DNA of 13,444 bases from an uncultured Neisseria sp. (GTDB lineage Bacteria; Pseudomonadota; Gammaproteobacteria; Burkholderiales; Neisseriaceae). Positions within the stretch are counted from its first letter, which is position 1; every line of letters begins with the position of its first letter. Under the pieces are notes generated by a model, which saw nothing but the letters and a program-made list of their open reading frames with translations, was not told the DNA's origin and did no database searches. The stretch is taken from contig CALFOA010000059.1 in assembly GCA_937919795.1 (NCBI GenBank), positions 1 to 13,444 of the forward strand, in the 5' to 3' direction. Positions 1-5,633 of this stretch are shown piece by piece. Position numbers and translations under genes: made by a program.

Positions 1-5
1 ATCCG

Positions 6-104
6 CGTAGGTCGGATTCTTGAATCCGACGTTTGGCCGGCGGCCAAAGTGATGTGCGTGCCTTGTTCTGCGAACAAGTGTCGGATTCGAGAATCCGACC
101 TACG
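6..104. repeat. Compact intergenic repeat with 25-bp terminal inverted repeats
   Basis: The ends (6-30 and 80-104) are inverted copies of each other with one mismatch. Each end is itself palindromic around GTCGGATTC..GAATCCGAC. Between them are two more hairpins: TTGGCCGGCGGCCAA (33-47) and TTGTTCTGCGAACAA (63-77). The element has no coding capacity and lies downstream of corC, outside the terminator. The dense self-complementarity is typical of small mobile or REP-like intergenic repeats, and I recall similar GTCGGATTC palindromes from Neisseria genomes. The family name is not established from this window. Confidence 0.7.
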
Positions 105-167
105 GGCTCTTGCCGTGCCTATCTACCGCTTGCGCAGGCGCGACAAAAGGGAGTTTGCAAAGGTTTG

Positions 168-195
168 AGGCCGTCTGAAACGTTTCAGACGGCCT
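168..195 (-). terminator. Inverted AG-DUS pair, likely terminator of the ybeY-corC unit
   Basis: Two AG-DUS copies (168-179 forward, 184-195 reverse) form a perfect 13-bp stem with a 2-nt loop. It starts 28 bases past the corC stop. Paired DUS commonly serve as terminators in Neisseria. The U-tract on the minus strand is poor, so termination strength is uncertain. Confidence 0.65.
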
Positions 196-222
196 TGTTT
201 TATTTGCGCTTTTGTTTAAACT

Positions 223-1059
223 TTATTCGTCTTCTTTCACGCGCATGGCCATTAAGGTGTGCAGGCGGCGGTTGTCGGCGCGGGCGATGGTGAATTGCAG
301 GGGGCCGATGATCACTTTTTCGCCGCGCACGGGCAGGTGGCCGATTTCCTGAATCACCAGGCCGCCGATGGTGTCGGCTTCTTCATCGCTGTAGTCGGTG
401 CCGAAATATTGGTTGATGTCTTCGATTTCGGTGGTGGCGTTGATGCGGTAGCGCTCGGCGGATACGGGAAAGATATTGTCGGCGCTTTCGTCTTCATCGA
501 ATTCGTCTTCGATGTCGCCGATGATTTGCTCGATGATGTCTTCAAAGGTAACGAGGCCGGAGGTGCCGCCGTATTCATCGACCACGATGGCCATGTGGTT
601 GCGCTGCTCGCGGAATTCTTTCAGCAAAAGGTTGAGCGGCTTGCTCTCGGGCACAAACACGGCGCTGCGCAACACGGCGCTGAGGTTGAATTGCTCGGGG
701 TTGAGCGTGTATTTGAGCAGGTCTTTGGCGTGCAGAATGCCCAACACTTCGTCTTTGTCTTCGCCAATCACGGGGAAGCGCGAATGGGCGGTTTCCACCA
801 CATAGGCGATGATGCGTTCGATGCTGTCGCCGGCTTTAATCACATCCATCTGGCTGCGTGTGATCATGGCGTCGCGCACCTCTAATTCGGCAAAATCGAG
901 CACTTTTTCCAGCCGCACCAGCGTGTCGGCATCAAACACTTCCTGCTCGTGCGCCTGGCGCAAAATATTCACCACCTCGTCGGCGGTTTCGGGGGCGTCG
1001 CCGGTGAGGCGGTTGATGAGGCGTTCAAAAAAATTCGGTTTCGACGGGGCATCGTCCAT
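223..1059 (-). CDS. corC: CorC/YbeX family CBS-domain protein
   Basis: The 278-residue product matches the CorC/HlyC (YbeX) family. It has an N-terminal helical stretch, a CBS pair over about residues 62-186 and a C-terminal CorC_HlyC (transporter-associated) domain at about 197-273. The hallmark VVDEYGGTSGLVTFEDIIE lies at 159-177, followed by the acidic GDIEDEFDED. The family has been linked to cobalt/magnesium resistance and, in the ybeZYX context, to ribosome metabolism. There is no transmembrane segment, so it should be cytosolic. Start: the ATG lies 1 nt after the ybeY stop (TGA-C-ATG), with AGGA inside the end of ybeY, so translation is probably coupled. It is the last gene of the unit and is followed by a DUS hairpin. 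Length is close to the family norm. The family call is sure; the exact role is not. Confidence 0.95.
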   Translation of the reverse strand: MDDAPSKPNFFERLINRLTGDAPETADEVVNILRQAHEQEVFDADTLVRLEKVLDFAELEVRDAMITRSQMDVIKAGDSIERIIAYVVETAHSRFPVIGEDKDEVLGILHAKDLLKYTLNPEQFNLSAVLRSAVFVPESKPLNLLLKEFREQRNHMAIVVDEYGGTSGLVTFEDIIEQIIGDIEDEFDEDESADNIFPVSAERYRINATTEIEDINQYFGTDYSDEEADTIGGLVIQEIGHLPVRGEKVIIGPLQFTIARADNRRLHTLMAMRVKEDE

Positions 1060-1060
1060 G

Positions 1061-1579
1061 TCAGATTTCGTCCTGTGCGTAGGGGTTGGGGTATGCTAAC
1101 TGATTCAGCAGGCGGATTTCAAGCGTTTCCATGGCTTCGGCTTCATCGTCTTCGATGTGGTCGTAGCCCATCAGGTGCAACACGCCGTGAAGGGTGAGGT
1201 GGGCAAAGTGCTGTGCGGGTGTTTTGCCTTGCTCGGCGGCTTCTTTCAGCACCACTTGCGGGCAGATAATCAAGTCGCCGAAAAGGCCGTCTGAAAGGTG
1301 GGGGGTAGGTAAATCTTCGCCTTCGTTCAGCGCGAAGCTCAGCACATTGGTGGCGTAATCTTTGCCGCGATAGTCGCGGTTGTAGGCGCGGGCTTCAGTT
1401 TCATCGAGCAGAATAATGCTGATTTGGGCGCGGCGGTATTCGTTTTTCAGGGCTTGCCAGGCCCAGCGGTAAAAGTCGCGCTCGGCCGGTGTGTGCACTG
1501 CGCTGCTTTGGTTGCTGAAATGCAGGGTGAAGCGCTGTTGCTGCAAGCTTAAAAAGGGATAGCGTTTGGCGGATTTCAT
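1061..1579 (-). CDS. ybeY: YbeY endoribonuclease / rRNA maturation factor
   Basis: This 172-residue protein carries the diagnostic zinc motif HGVLHLMGYDH at 131-141, with His131, His135 and His141 as metal ligands. The conserved NRDYRGKDYATNVLSF block precedes it at 67-82. YbeY is a single-strand-specific endoribonuclease involved in 16S rRNA 3' maturation and 70S quality control. An AG-DUS (1284-1295) sits inside the gene and is read as LSDGLF at 95-100, in the segment just before the conserved GDLIICP strand. It is upstream of and tightly linked to corC. No clear Shine-Dalgarno sequence is seen before the ATG; the upstream bases are a decayed DUS. The N-terminus has about 15-20 residues ahead of the conserved core, so a later start is possible but no better one stands out. 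Confidence 0.95.
   Translation of the reverse strand: MKSAKRYPFLSLQQQRFTLHFSNQSSAVHTPAERDFYRWAWQALKNEYRRAQISIILLDETEARAYNRDYRGKDYATNVLSFALNEGEDLPTPHLSDGLFGDLIICPQVVLKEAAEQGKTPAQHFAHLTLHGVLHLMGYDHIEDDEAEAMETLEIRLLNQLAYPNPYAQDEI
1284..1295 (+). repeat. Single AG-DUS inside ybeY
   Basis: This exact AGGCCGTCTGAA lies within the ybeY reading frame. Intragenic DUS are less common than intergenic ones. Here it is translated on the minus strand as SDGL, a typical DUS-encoded peptide. Confidence 0.9.
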
Positions 1580-1583
1580 CGGT

Positions 1584-1595
1584 TTCAGGCGGCCT
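1584..1595 (-). repeat. Degenerate AG-DUS between DUF4126 gene and ybeY
   Basis: TTCAGGCGGCCT differs from the AG-DUS complement TTCAGACGGCCT by one base. It occupies the 15-base gap between the stop of the DUF4126 gene and the ybeY start. Confidence 0.6.
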
Positions 1596-2212
1596 TAAAC
1601 GGTGGTAACGGGGTGTTTGTTGCGCTGATAGGCGCGGTATTTGCGCCAGGCCCAAAAAGCCAGCAGCAGCGCAAGCAGCACGGCGGCAAAGGGGATAAAC
1701 AGGCTCAGCAGCGTCATGAACACAGCTGCGCCGGTTTCGGCCACGGAAACCACAGGGTTGGCCAGCCCGCCGGTGGTCACGGTGCTGGCGGCGCGGCCGG
1801 TGGCGGTGGCGCCTTTAATCGCGGCTGCGGCGCCGCCGCCGGCGATAATGGCCAGCGTCCAGGTGATGGCGGGGCTTAAATCGGCGGTGGTCGAGGCCAT
1901 GATGGCGGTGCCGGCAATGCCGGCCAAAGGCACGGCCAAGGTGTCGAGCAGGTTGTCGATAAAAGGCACGAGATAAGCGCCGATTTCGGCCAAGGTGGCC
2001 ACGCCGAGAATAATCAGCGCGGGGGTGGAGGCGAGCCATTGCCAGTTTTCGTTGACCGGCCACAAGCCGAAATAGGCCGAAAGGCTCAGGGCAAACAAGG
2101 GCAGAAACACGCGAAAGCCCGCGCTGGCAGCCAGGCCGATGCCCAGCGCAATGCTCAGAAGGGTGGTGAATGTCATGGGTGTGGAAAATGTGTCTGCAGA
2201 AGCTTGAATCAT
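1595..2212 (-). CDS. DUF4126 family membrane protein
   Basis: This 205-residue, very hydrophobic protein resembles the DUF4126 family, whose function is unknown. The recognisable blocks are GIGLAASAGFRVFLPL near 24-39 and VPFIDNLLDTLAVPLAGIAG near 81-100. Glycine- and alanine-rich helices follow, ending in a basic cytosolic tail (RKYRAYQRNKH). Five or so membrane segments are plausible. Start: the ATG at 2212 gives 12 residues ahead of Met13 (2176); neither start has an obvious Shine-Dalgarno sequence, so the shorter 193-residue form is possible. It separates ybeY from phoH and is only 15 nt from ybeY, so it may share a transcript with ybeY and corC. Nothing in the sequence ties it to RNA metabolism. 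Confidence 0.85.
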   Translation of the reverse strand: MIQASADTFSTPMTFTTLLSIALGIGLAASAGFRVFLPLFALSLSAYFGLWPVNENWQWLASTPALIILGVATLAEIGAYLVPFIDNLLDTLAVPLAGIAGTAIMASTTADLSPAITWTLAIIAGGGAAAAIKGATATGRAASTVTTGGLANPVVSVAETGAAVFMTLLSLFIPFAAVLLALLLAFWAWRKYRAYQRNKHPVTTV

Positions 2213-2222
2213 ACTGAATCGC

Positions 2223-2263
2223 AGGCCGTCTGAACAAGGCGTTTGCCTGTTTTTTCAGACGGC
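2223..2263 (-). terminator. Inverted AG-DUS pair with nested inner hairpin
   Basis: AGGCCGTCTGAA (2223-2234) faces TTCAGACGGC (2254-2263), giving a 10-bp stem. The loop holds a second hairpin, AGGC-GTTT-GCCT (2237-2248). It lies between the unknown gene (ending 2429) and the DUF4126 start (2212), so it could end transcription of the former. The right-hand DUS is degenerate at its flank (GGCTT instead of GGCCT). No good U-tract follows on the minus strand. Confidence 0.5.
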
Positions 2264-2311
2264 TTCGGGCAAGTGTGGTGTTTTGGTGCGGATGCCGGCG
2301 GGGCGGATGTT

Positions 2312-2323
2312 TTCAGACGGCCT
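2312..2323 (-). repeat. Single AG-DUS
   Basis: Exact TTCAGACGGCCT (AG-DUS on the minus strand) directly beside the small repeat at about 2329-2426. Confidence 0.9.
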
Positions 2324-2328
2324 GTTAT

Positions 2329-2426
2329 ATCCATTCAAAAAGTAAGCTAACCAGGCAGAAGTCTGCGACAGTACAGATAGTACTACGGCAAGGTGAGACA
2401 ACGAAGTTAGGTTATTTTTGGATGGG
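2329..2426. repeat. Correia-like small intergenic repeat (MITE-like)
   Basis: The ends are imperfect inverted repeats: CCATTCAAAAAGTAA (2331-2345) against the complement of TTATTTTTGGATGG (2412-2425), with one mismatch and one gap. Inside are GCAGAAGTCTGC (2355-2366), GTACAGATAGTAC (2371-2383) and GGCAAGGTGAGACAACG. This interior resembles the GACAGTACAAATAGTACGG and GGCAAGGCGAGGCAACG stretches I recall from Neisseria intergenic repeats, but the ends differ from the classic Correia ends (TATAGTGGATTAA). It abuts the stop of the gene at 2429. Confidence 0.5.
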
Positions 2427-2428
2427 CA

Positions 2429-2833
2429 TTACTCGGTAAGCAATAAGGCTTGGGTAAAGCCCATATGGTGCTGCCATTCGCGCACAATCAGCAGCAGGGC
2501 TTTGAATTCGGCGGTGTCGGGCAGGGTGTCGGGCGTGGGATAGCGGCTGATGTGTTGAAACGTTTGCTCCACGGTTTCGCGGCTGAGCAATCCTTGCGCA
2601 TCGGCCAGCACAGCCAGCTCGGGCTGGGCGAGATAAAGCGTGCTTTGGGGGTTGATAAGCGTTTGCAGCGGTGAGATGGCGTCTTCCACCGTCATGATGG
2701 CGCGCTCCCATTCGTATTCGCTCGGCGGATTGTGGCGCAGCAAGGTGGCGCTGCCGATGGCAAGCGTGTGGCGGCTGCCGTCGGGCAGGGTGAGGGTGGT
2801 GTGCTCGGGTGCGATATGCAATGTGGTGTTCAT
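2429..2833 (-). CDS. Hypothetical protein, 134 residues
   Basis: I do not recognise this protein. It is soluble-looking, has no signal peptide or membrane segment, and reads as a plausible mixed alpha/beta fold. The N-terminal part (MNTTLHIAPEHTTLTLPDGS) looks like short beta strands; the middle and C-terminal parts are helical, with acidic/aromatic stretches such as SEYEWERAIMTVEDAI (about 38-53) and a histidine pair in EWQHHMGF. Start: ATG at 2833, with GGAAA 9 nt upstream; an in-frame TTG two codons earlier is possible but less likely. The gene is isolated by a DUS palindrome upstream (2866-2893) and a DUS pair downstream. Codon use resembles its neighbours and the frame is free of stops, so it is probably a real gene. 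Confidence 0.7.
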   Translation of the reverse strand: MNTTLHIAPEHTTLTLPDGSRHTLAIGSATLLRHNPPSEYEWERAIMTVEDAISPLQTLINPQSTLYLAQPELAVLADAQGLLSRETVEQTFQHISRYPTPDTLPDTAEFKALLLIVREWQHHMGFTQALLLTE

Positions 2834-2865
2834 AATCAATGGTTTCCGTTAAACGTCATCATCAC

Positions 2866-2893
2866 AGGCCGTCTGAAAGCTTTCAGACGGCCT
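2866..2893 (-). terminator. 28-bp perfect palindrome made of two AG-DUS
   Basis: AGGCCGTCTGAA (2866-2877) and TTCAGACGGCCT (2882-2893) meet around AGCT to give a 28-bp perfect palindrome. It lies just after the DUF1304 stop (2907) and before the next minus-strand gene. It could end the phoH-DUF1304 transcript, although no U-run follows on that strand. Confidence 0.6.
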
Positions 2894-2906
2894 GCATTAT
2901 ATTTAT

Positions 2907-3269
2907 TCAAACAACCAGCCACACTAAAAAGGCCAGCAAAGCGGGCGCGCCCTGCACCCACAGGATTTTTTTGCTCGATGTGTAGGCGCCAAACAGGGCG
3001 GCGCTGATTACGCAGCCGAGAAAAAAAGCCTGCAAAGGGCGTGCCAGCTCGGGCGCGGCAAACAGGCTCCAAATCAGGCCGGCGGCGAGAAAGCCGTTGT
3101 AGAGGCCTTGGTTGGCAAACAGGGTGCGGATTTCTGGCTGCTGCAATTTTTCCAAGCTGATGTTGAACGCGCGCGCGGCTCTGGGTGAGGGCACGGTGAT
3201 TTCCAACCACATGATGAATAAGTGCTCGAGCGCCACAATCAGCACCAAAATGGAAAGCAAAAGGCTCAT
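2907..3269 (-). CDS. DUF1304 family small membrane protein
   Basis: The 120-residue product matches the DUF1304 family (function unknown). It has the typical first helix with [10 protein letters not shown] (15-24), then [16 protein letters not shown] near 52-67, a third helix [17 protein letters not shown] around 81-97, and a final helix with [17 protein letters not shown]. Four membrane segments are expected, which is the family size and topology. Its ATG overlaps the phoH stop as ATGA, so it is translationally coupled to phoH. The coupling is surprising because DUF1304 proteins have no known link to PhoH or YbeY. Family assignment is firm; function is unknown. Confidence 0.9.
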   Translation of the reverse strand: MSLLLSILVLIVALEHLFIMWLEITVPSPRAARAFNISLEKLQQPEIRTLFANQGLYNGFLAAGLIWSLFAAPELARPLQAFFLGCVISAALFGAYTSSKKILWVQGAPALLAFLVWLVV

Positions 3270-4243
3270 GATGATTCTTTCGTGTGTTGCGCCTGCTCGT
3301 CGGCGGCGTCATAGGCTTCCACGATTTTCTGCACCAGCGGGTGGCGCACCACATCTTCGCTGGTGAAGGTGTGGAAATAAAGGCCTTCGATGCCGGCGAG
3401 CTTTTCTTTGGCATCTTTCAGGCCGGATTTGATGTGGCGCGGCAAATCGATTTGGCTGATGTCGCCGGTGATCACGGCTTTGGCGCCGAAGCCGATGCGG
3501 GTGAGAAACATCTTCATCTGCTCGGGCGTGGTGTTTTGCGCTTCATCGAGAATCACATAAGCGCCGTTGAGCGTGCGCCCGCGCATATAGGCCAAGGGCG
3601 CGATTTCGATCAGGCCTTTTTCAAGCAGTTTGGTCACGCGGTCGAAGCCCATCAAATCGTAAAGCGCATCGTAAAGCGGGCGCAGATAGGGGTCGACTTT
3701 TTGCGCCAAGTCGCCGGGCAGAAAGCCGAGCTTTTCGCCGGCTTCCACCGCCGGGCGCACCAACACGATGCGCTCGACTTGGTGCTTTTCCATCGCATCC
3801 ACCGCTGCGGCCACGGCCAGATAGGTTTTGCCGGTGCCGGCAGGGCCTAAGCCGAACACCACATCGTGGTTGAGCAGGGCGCGGATATAGCCGTTTTGGC
3901 GCGGCGTGCGCCCGCCTATGCTGCCGCGCTTGGTGCGGAAATAATATTGCTGGTCGCGCGTTTGCGCTTCAAAGGCCTCATCGGCGGTTTTGGCTTCCAC
4001 GGCGGCGAGGCGGATATCGTTGTCGGACACATCGCCTTTTTCGGCCACGGCGGCCAAGGCGAGTAAGGCGTTGCGCCCGGCATGTGCGAGGCTGCCCATA
4101 AAGGTAAAGTTGCCGAAGCGGCGGCTGATTTGGATATCGAGCGCTTTGCCCAGCGTGGCCAGGTTGCTGTCGAGCGCACCGCACAGGCGTTGCAGCACGG
4201 CGTTGTCGATGTCTTCAAATTGCAGGTGGGTGGTGTGGCTCAT
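3266..4243 (-). CDS. phoH: PhoH-like ATPase (YbeZ)
   Basis: This 325-residue protein is a PhoH/YbeZ P-loop NTPase. The N-terminal part (about 1-105) is a KH-like region. The ATPase core has Walker A GPAGTGKT at 133-140, Walker B VILDEAQN at 230-237 and the sensor stretch [11 protein letters not shown] at 258-268. YbeZ is an RNA-associated ATPase that works with YbeY in rRNA processing. In many proteobacteria ybeZ directly precedes ybeY and ybeX; here three genes separate them. Start: ATG at 4243 with GGAAAA about 6-8 nt upstream. It is the first gene after a strong bidirectional hairpin at 4286-4337, so it should have its own promoter in 4244-4285, where TATATAAC on the minus strand is a possible -10. 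Confidence 0.95.
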   Translation of the reverse strand: MSHTTHLQFEDIDNAVLQRLCGALDSNLATLGKALDIQISRRFGNFTFMGSLAHAGRNALLALAAVAEKGDVSDNDIRLAAVEAKTADEAFEAQTRDQQYYFRTKRGSIGGRTPRQNGYIRALLNHDVVFGLGPAGTGKTYLAVAAAVDAMEKHQVERIVLVRPAVEAGEKLGFLPGDLAQKVDPYLRPLYDALYDLMGFDRVTKLLEKGLIEIAPLAYMRGRTLNGAYVILDEAQNTTPEQMKMFLTRIGFGAKAVITGDISQIDLPRHIKSGLKDAKEKLAGIEGLYFHTFTSEDVVRHPLVQKIVEAYDAADEQAQHTKESS

Positions 4244-4285
4244 GGTATTTTCCGGGTTGAATTTTGTTATATATGGTTGTGGGCG

Positions 4286-4337
4286 CTTAAAAAATCAAGG
4301 CCGTCTGAAAGGTTTCAGACGGCCTTGATTTTTTAAG
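4286..4337. terminator. Bidirectional terminator built on an AG-DUS pair
   Basis: A perfect 25-bp inverted repeat (4286-4310 and 4313-4337) with a 2-nt loop. The core is the AG-DUS pair, extended by CTTAAAAAATCA arms that supply a T6 run on either strand. It is the rightmost AG-DUS site in the window. It lies between the candidate sRNA/metF and phoH. Confidence 0.85.
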
Positions 4338-4348
4338 ATGAAGGGCAT

Positions 4349-4370
4349 AAAAAAGCGGGCTTTCGCCCGC
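4349..4370 (-). terminator. Strong intrinsic terminator (minus strand)
   Basis: On the minus strand GCGGGC-GAAA-GCCCGC (4370-4355) is followed by six T (4354-4349), a textbook GC-rich GNRA-loop terminator. It ends whatever is transcribed leftward past metF, including the candidate sRNA. Confidence 0.85.
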
Positions 4371-4439
4371 GAAGCTTTTCTGTTTAGCAACAAGAAAAGA
4401 AGGAAATCAGAAACTGCCAATCGGCAGCAGCAATGATAT
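4349..4439 (-). ncRNA. Candidate small RNA in the metF-phoH gap
   Basis: Reading leftward there is an extended -10 box TGCTAAAAT (4454-4446), then about 91 nt with no convincing coding frame, ending at the terminator at 4370-4349. The proposed transcript has a short hairpin CTGCC-GATT-GGCAG (4427-4414), then a CU-rich unpaired stretch TTTCCTTCTTTTC complementary to ribosome-binding sites, then the U-tailed terminator. This layout is that of Hfq-dependent regulators. The end could alternatively be only the 3' UTR of metF, whose stop is at 4491. Homology to known Neisseria sRNAs cannot be judged here. Confidence 0.4.
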
Positions 4440-4445
4440 GGACAT

Positions 4446-4454
4446 ATTTTAGCA
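4446..4454 (-). promoter_or_regulatory. Extended -10 box upstream of the candidate sRNA
   Basis: TGCTAAAAT on the minus strand matches the extended -10 consensus TGnTATAAT with one change. TTGCAT (4476-4471) lies upstream but with a spacer of about 20 nt, so it is not a good -35. Confidence 0.45.
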
Positions 4455-4490
4455 TAATTTAAATGGCATGTATGCAACTGCCGATTAAAA

Positions 4491-5330
4491 TCAATAACCC
4501 AAACGCTGGCAAATGGTGGAAACCAAACCGGCCTGGTTTAATGTGTAGAAATGCAGGCTGGGCGCGCCTTCGCGCAGCAGGCGTTCGCACATTTCGGTGA
4601 CCACATCCAGCGCCAGCGCTTTGATGGAAGCGGTGTCGTCGGCATAAGATTGTAGCTTCAGGCGCAGCCAGCGTGGGATTTCGGCGCCGCAGGTGTCGGA
4701 GAAACGGGCGAGCTTGGAGAAGCTGGCAATCGGCATGATGCCGGGAATAATCGGAATGTCCACGCCGCGGCCTTGTACGTCGTCGACAAAACGGAAATAG
4801 GAATCGGGATTGTAGAAATACTGGGTAATCGCCGAGTCGGCACCGGCTTTGGCTTTGCGCACAAAATTGTTCAAATCGTCTTCCGCGCTGCGCGATTGCG
4901 GGTGGTATTCGGGGTAGGCGGCCACTTCGATGTGGAAGTAGTCGCCGTATTCGCTTTTAATCAGTTCCACCAGTTCATTGGCATAACGCAAGCCGCTCAT
5001 GCCGAGGCCCATGCCGGAGGGAATATCGCCGCGCAAGGCCACAATATGGCGCACGCCCATTTCTTTGTAATGCTCAAGCAATTCTTTGATTTCTTCCGGC
5101 GTTTCACCGATGCAGGGCAGGTGGGGGGCGGCGGGGATGCCTTCGCTCAGAATATCGGTGATGGCTTGTAGCGTGCCTTCTTTGGTGGAACCGCCGGCGC
5201 CGGAAGTGCAGGAAAAAAACTCAGGATTATATTGGCTGAGCTGTTTGCGGGTAATAATCTGCTTGGCACGACCTTCCGGTGTGCGGGTGGGGAAAAATTC
5301 GAAGCTGAGTTTTTTTTGTGGGGCAATCAT
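4491..5330 (-). CDS. metF: 5,10-methylenetetrahydrofolate reductase
   Basis: The 279-residue product is MetF, the FAD enzyme that reduces 5,10-methylene-THF to 5-methyl-THF, the methyl donor for methionine synthesis. The conserved blocks are SFEFFPT at 9-15 (Glu11 equals the catalytic Glu of the E. coli enzyme), CTSGAGGS at 41-48, PHLPCIG at 69-75, ALRGD at 98-102, AITQYFYN at 167-174, PGIMPI at 196-201 and LHFYTLN at 259-265. It is full length and a single TIM-barrel domain. Start: ATG at 5330 preceded by AGAGAG about 9 nt upstream. It is transcribed divergently from ubiB and stands alone. The uptake-sequence dialect changes across this gene: AG-DUS to its left, TG-wadDUS to its right. No MetR-type TGAA-N5-TTCA box was found upstream. 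Confidence 0.97.
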   Translation of the reverse strand: MIAPQKKLSFEFFPTRTPEGRAKQIITRKQLSQYNPEFFSCTSGAGGSTKEGTLQAITDILSEGIPAAPHLPCIGETPEEIKELLEHYKEMGVRHIVALRGDIPSGMGLGMSGLRYANELVELIKSEYGDYFHIEVAAYPEYHPQSRSAEDDLNNFVRKAKAGADSAITQYFYNPDSYFRFVDDVQGRGVDIPIIPGIMPIASFSKLARFSDTCGAEIPRWLRLKLQSYADDTASIKALALDVVTEMCERLLREGAPSLHFYTLNQAGLVSTICQRLGY

Positions 5331-5369
5331 AAGGCGCTCTCTGGAAAGGTGCGGGCAGGTATTTAAATA

Positions 5370-5381
5370 TGCCTGTCTGAA
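5370..5381 (+). repeat. Single TG-wadDUS, upstream of metF
   Basis: Exact TGCCTGTCTGAA. It is the leftmost DUS of this dialect in the window. Confidence 0.9.
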
Positions 5382-5544
5382 AGATATGAATCAGTTTGAT
5401 ACAGGTTATGCGCTTAAATGATTGAAATCAACAGGAAATACGCGTTATTTGGGTGAAAAATATTATTTTCCTGCATGAATAATATTGCTGATTTTTGATT
5501 TATAAAGAGAAATTTTATTATACAGAAACTCGTTGGGTGGTTTT

Positions 5545-5556
5545 TTCAGACAGGCA
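5545..5556 (-). repeat. Single TG-wadDUS, upstream of ubiB
   Basis: Exact TTCAGACAGGCA, the complement of TGCCTGTCTGAA. It faces the copy at 5370 across the intergenic region; the pair is too far apart to act as a terminator. Confidence 0.9.
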
Positions 5557-5596
5557 TATTCGCTAAGGCAGCCCCTGCCGTCTCACACTTTTATAT

Positions 5597-5602
5597 TATA
5601 AT
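5597..5602 (+). promoter_or_regulatory. ubiB: Likely -10 box of ubiB
   Basis: A perfect TATAAT lies 31 bases before the ubiB ATG, inside the AT-rich run TTATATTATAATAAC. No convincing -35 is present at 17 bp spacing. Confidence 0.4.
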
Positions 5603-5633
5603 AACGCTTTTCCCGATTGTTGCAGATAACACC

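Larger units (their letters stand above)
5331..5633. other. Divergent metF-ubiB intergenic region (303 bp)
   Basis: This is the only gap over 300 bases. It carries two TG-wadDUS facing each other (5370-5381 and 5545-5556), an AT-rich stretch at about 5455-5525, a small palindrome TGATTGAAATCA (5419-5430) and the likely ubiB -10 box. On the minus strand TTGATT (5431-5426), 17 bp upstream of TAACCT, is a weak candidate for the metF promoter. No open reading frame with coding character is seen. Confidence 0.7.

Noticed and set aside
33..293. Plus-strand 86-codon frame at the left edge
   Set aside because: It crosses the palindromic repeat, the DUS terminator and the end of corC; no coding character.
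259..885. Long plus-strand open frame opposite corC
   Set aside because: It is antisense to a clear CorC protein, is low-complexity (Gly/Val/Phe/His-rich) and has no family features.
3284..3850. Plus-strand open frame opposite phoH
   Set aside because: It mirrors the codon bias of phoH; the phoH frame has Walker A and B motifs and an ATGA-coupled neighbour.
4295..4477. Minus-strand 60-codon frame between metF and phoH
   Set aside because: It runs through two terminator hairpins and a DUS, has no ribosome-binding site and has odd composition; a non-coding RNA fits better.
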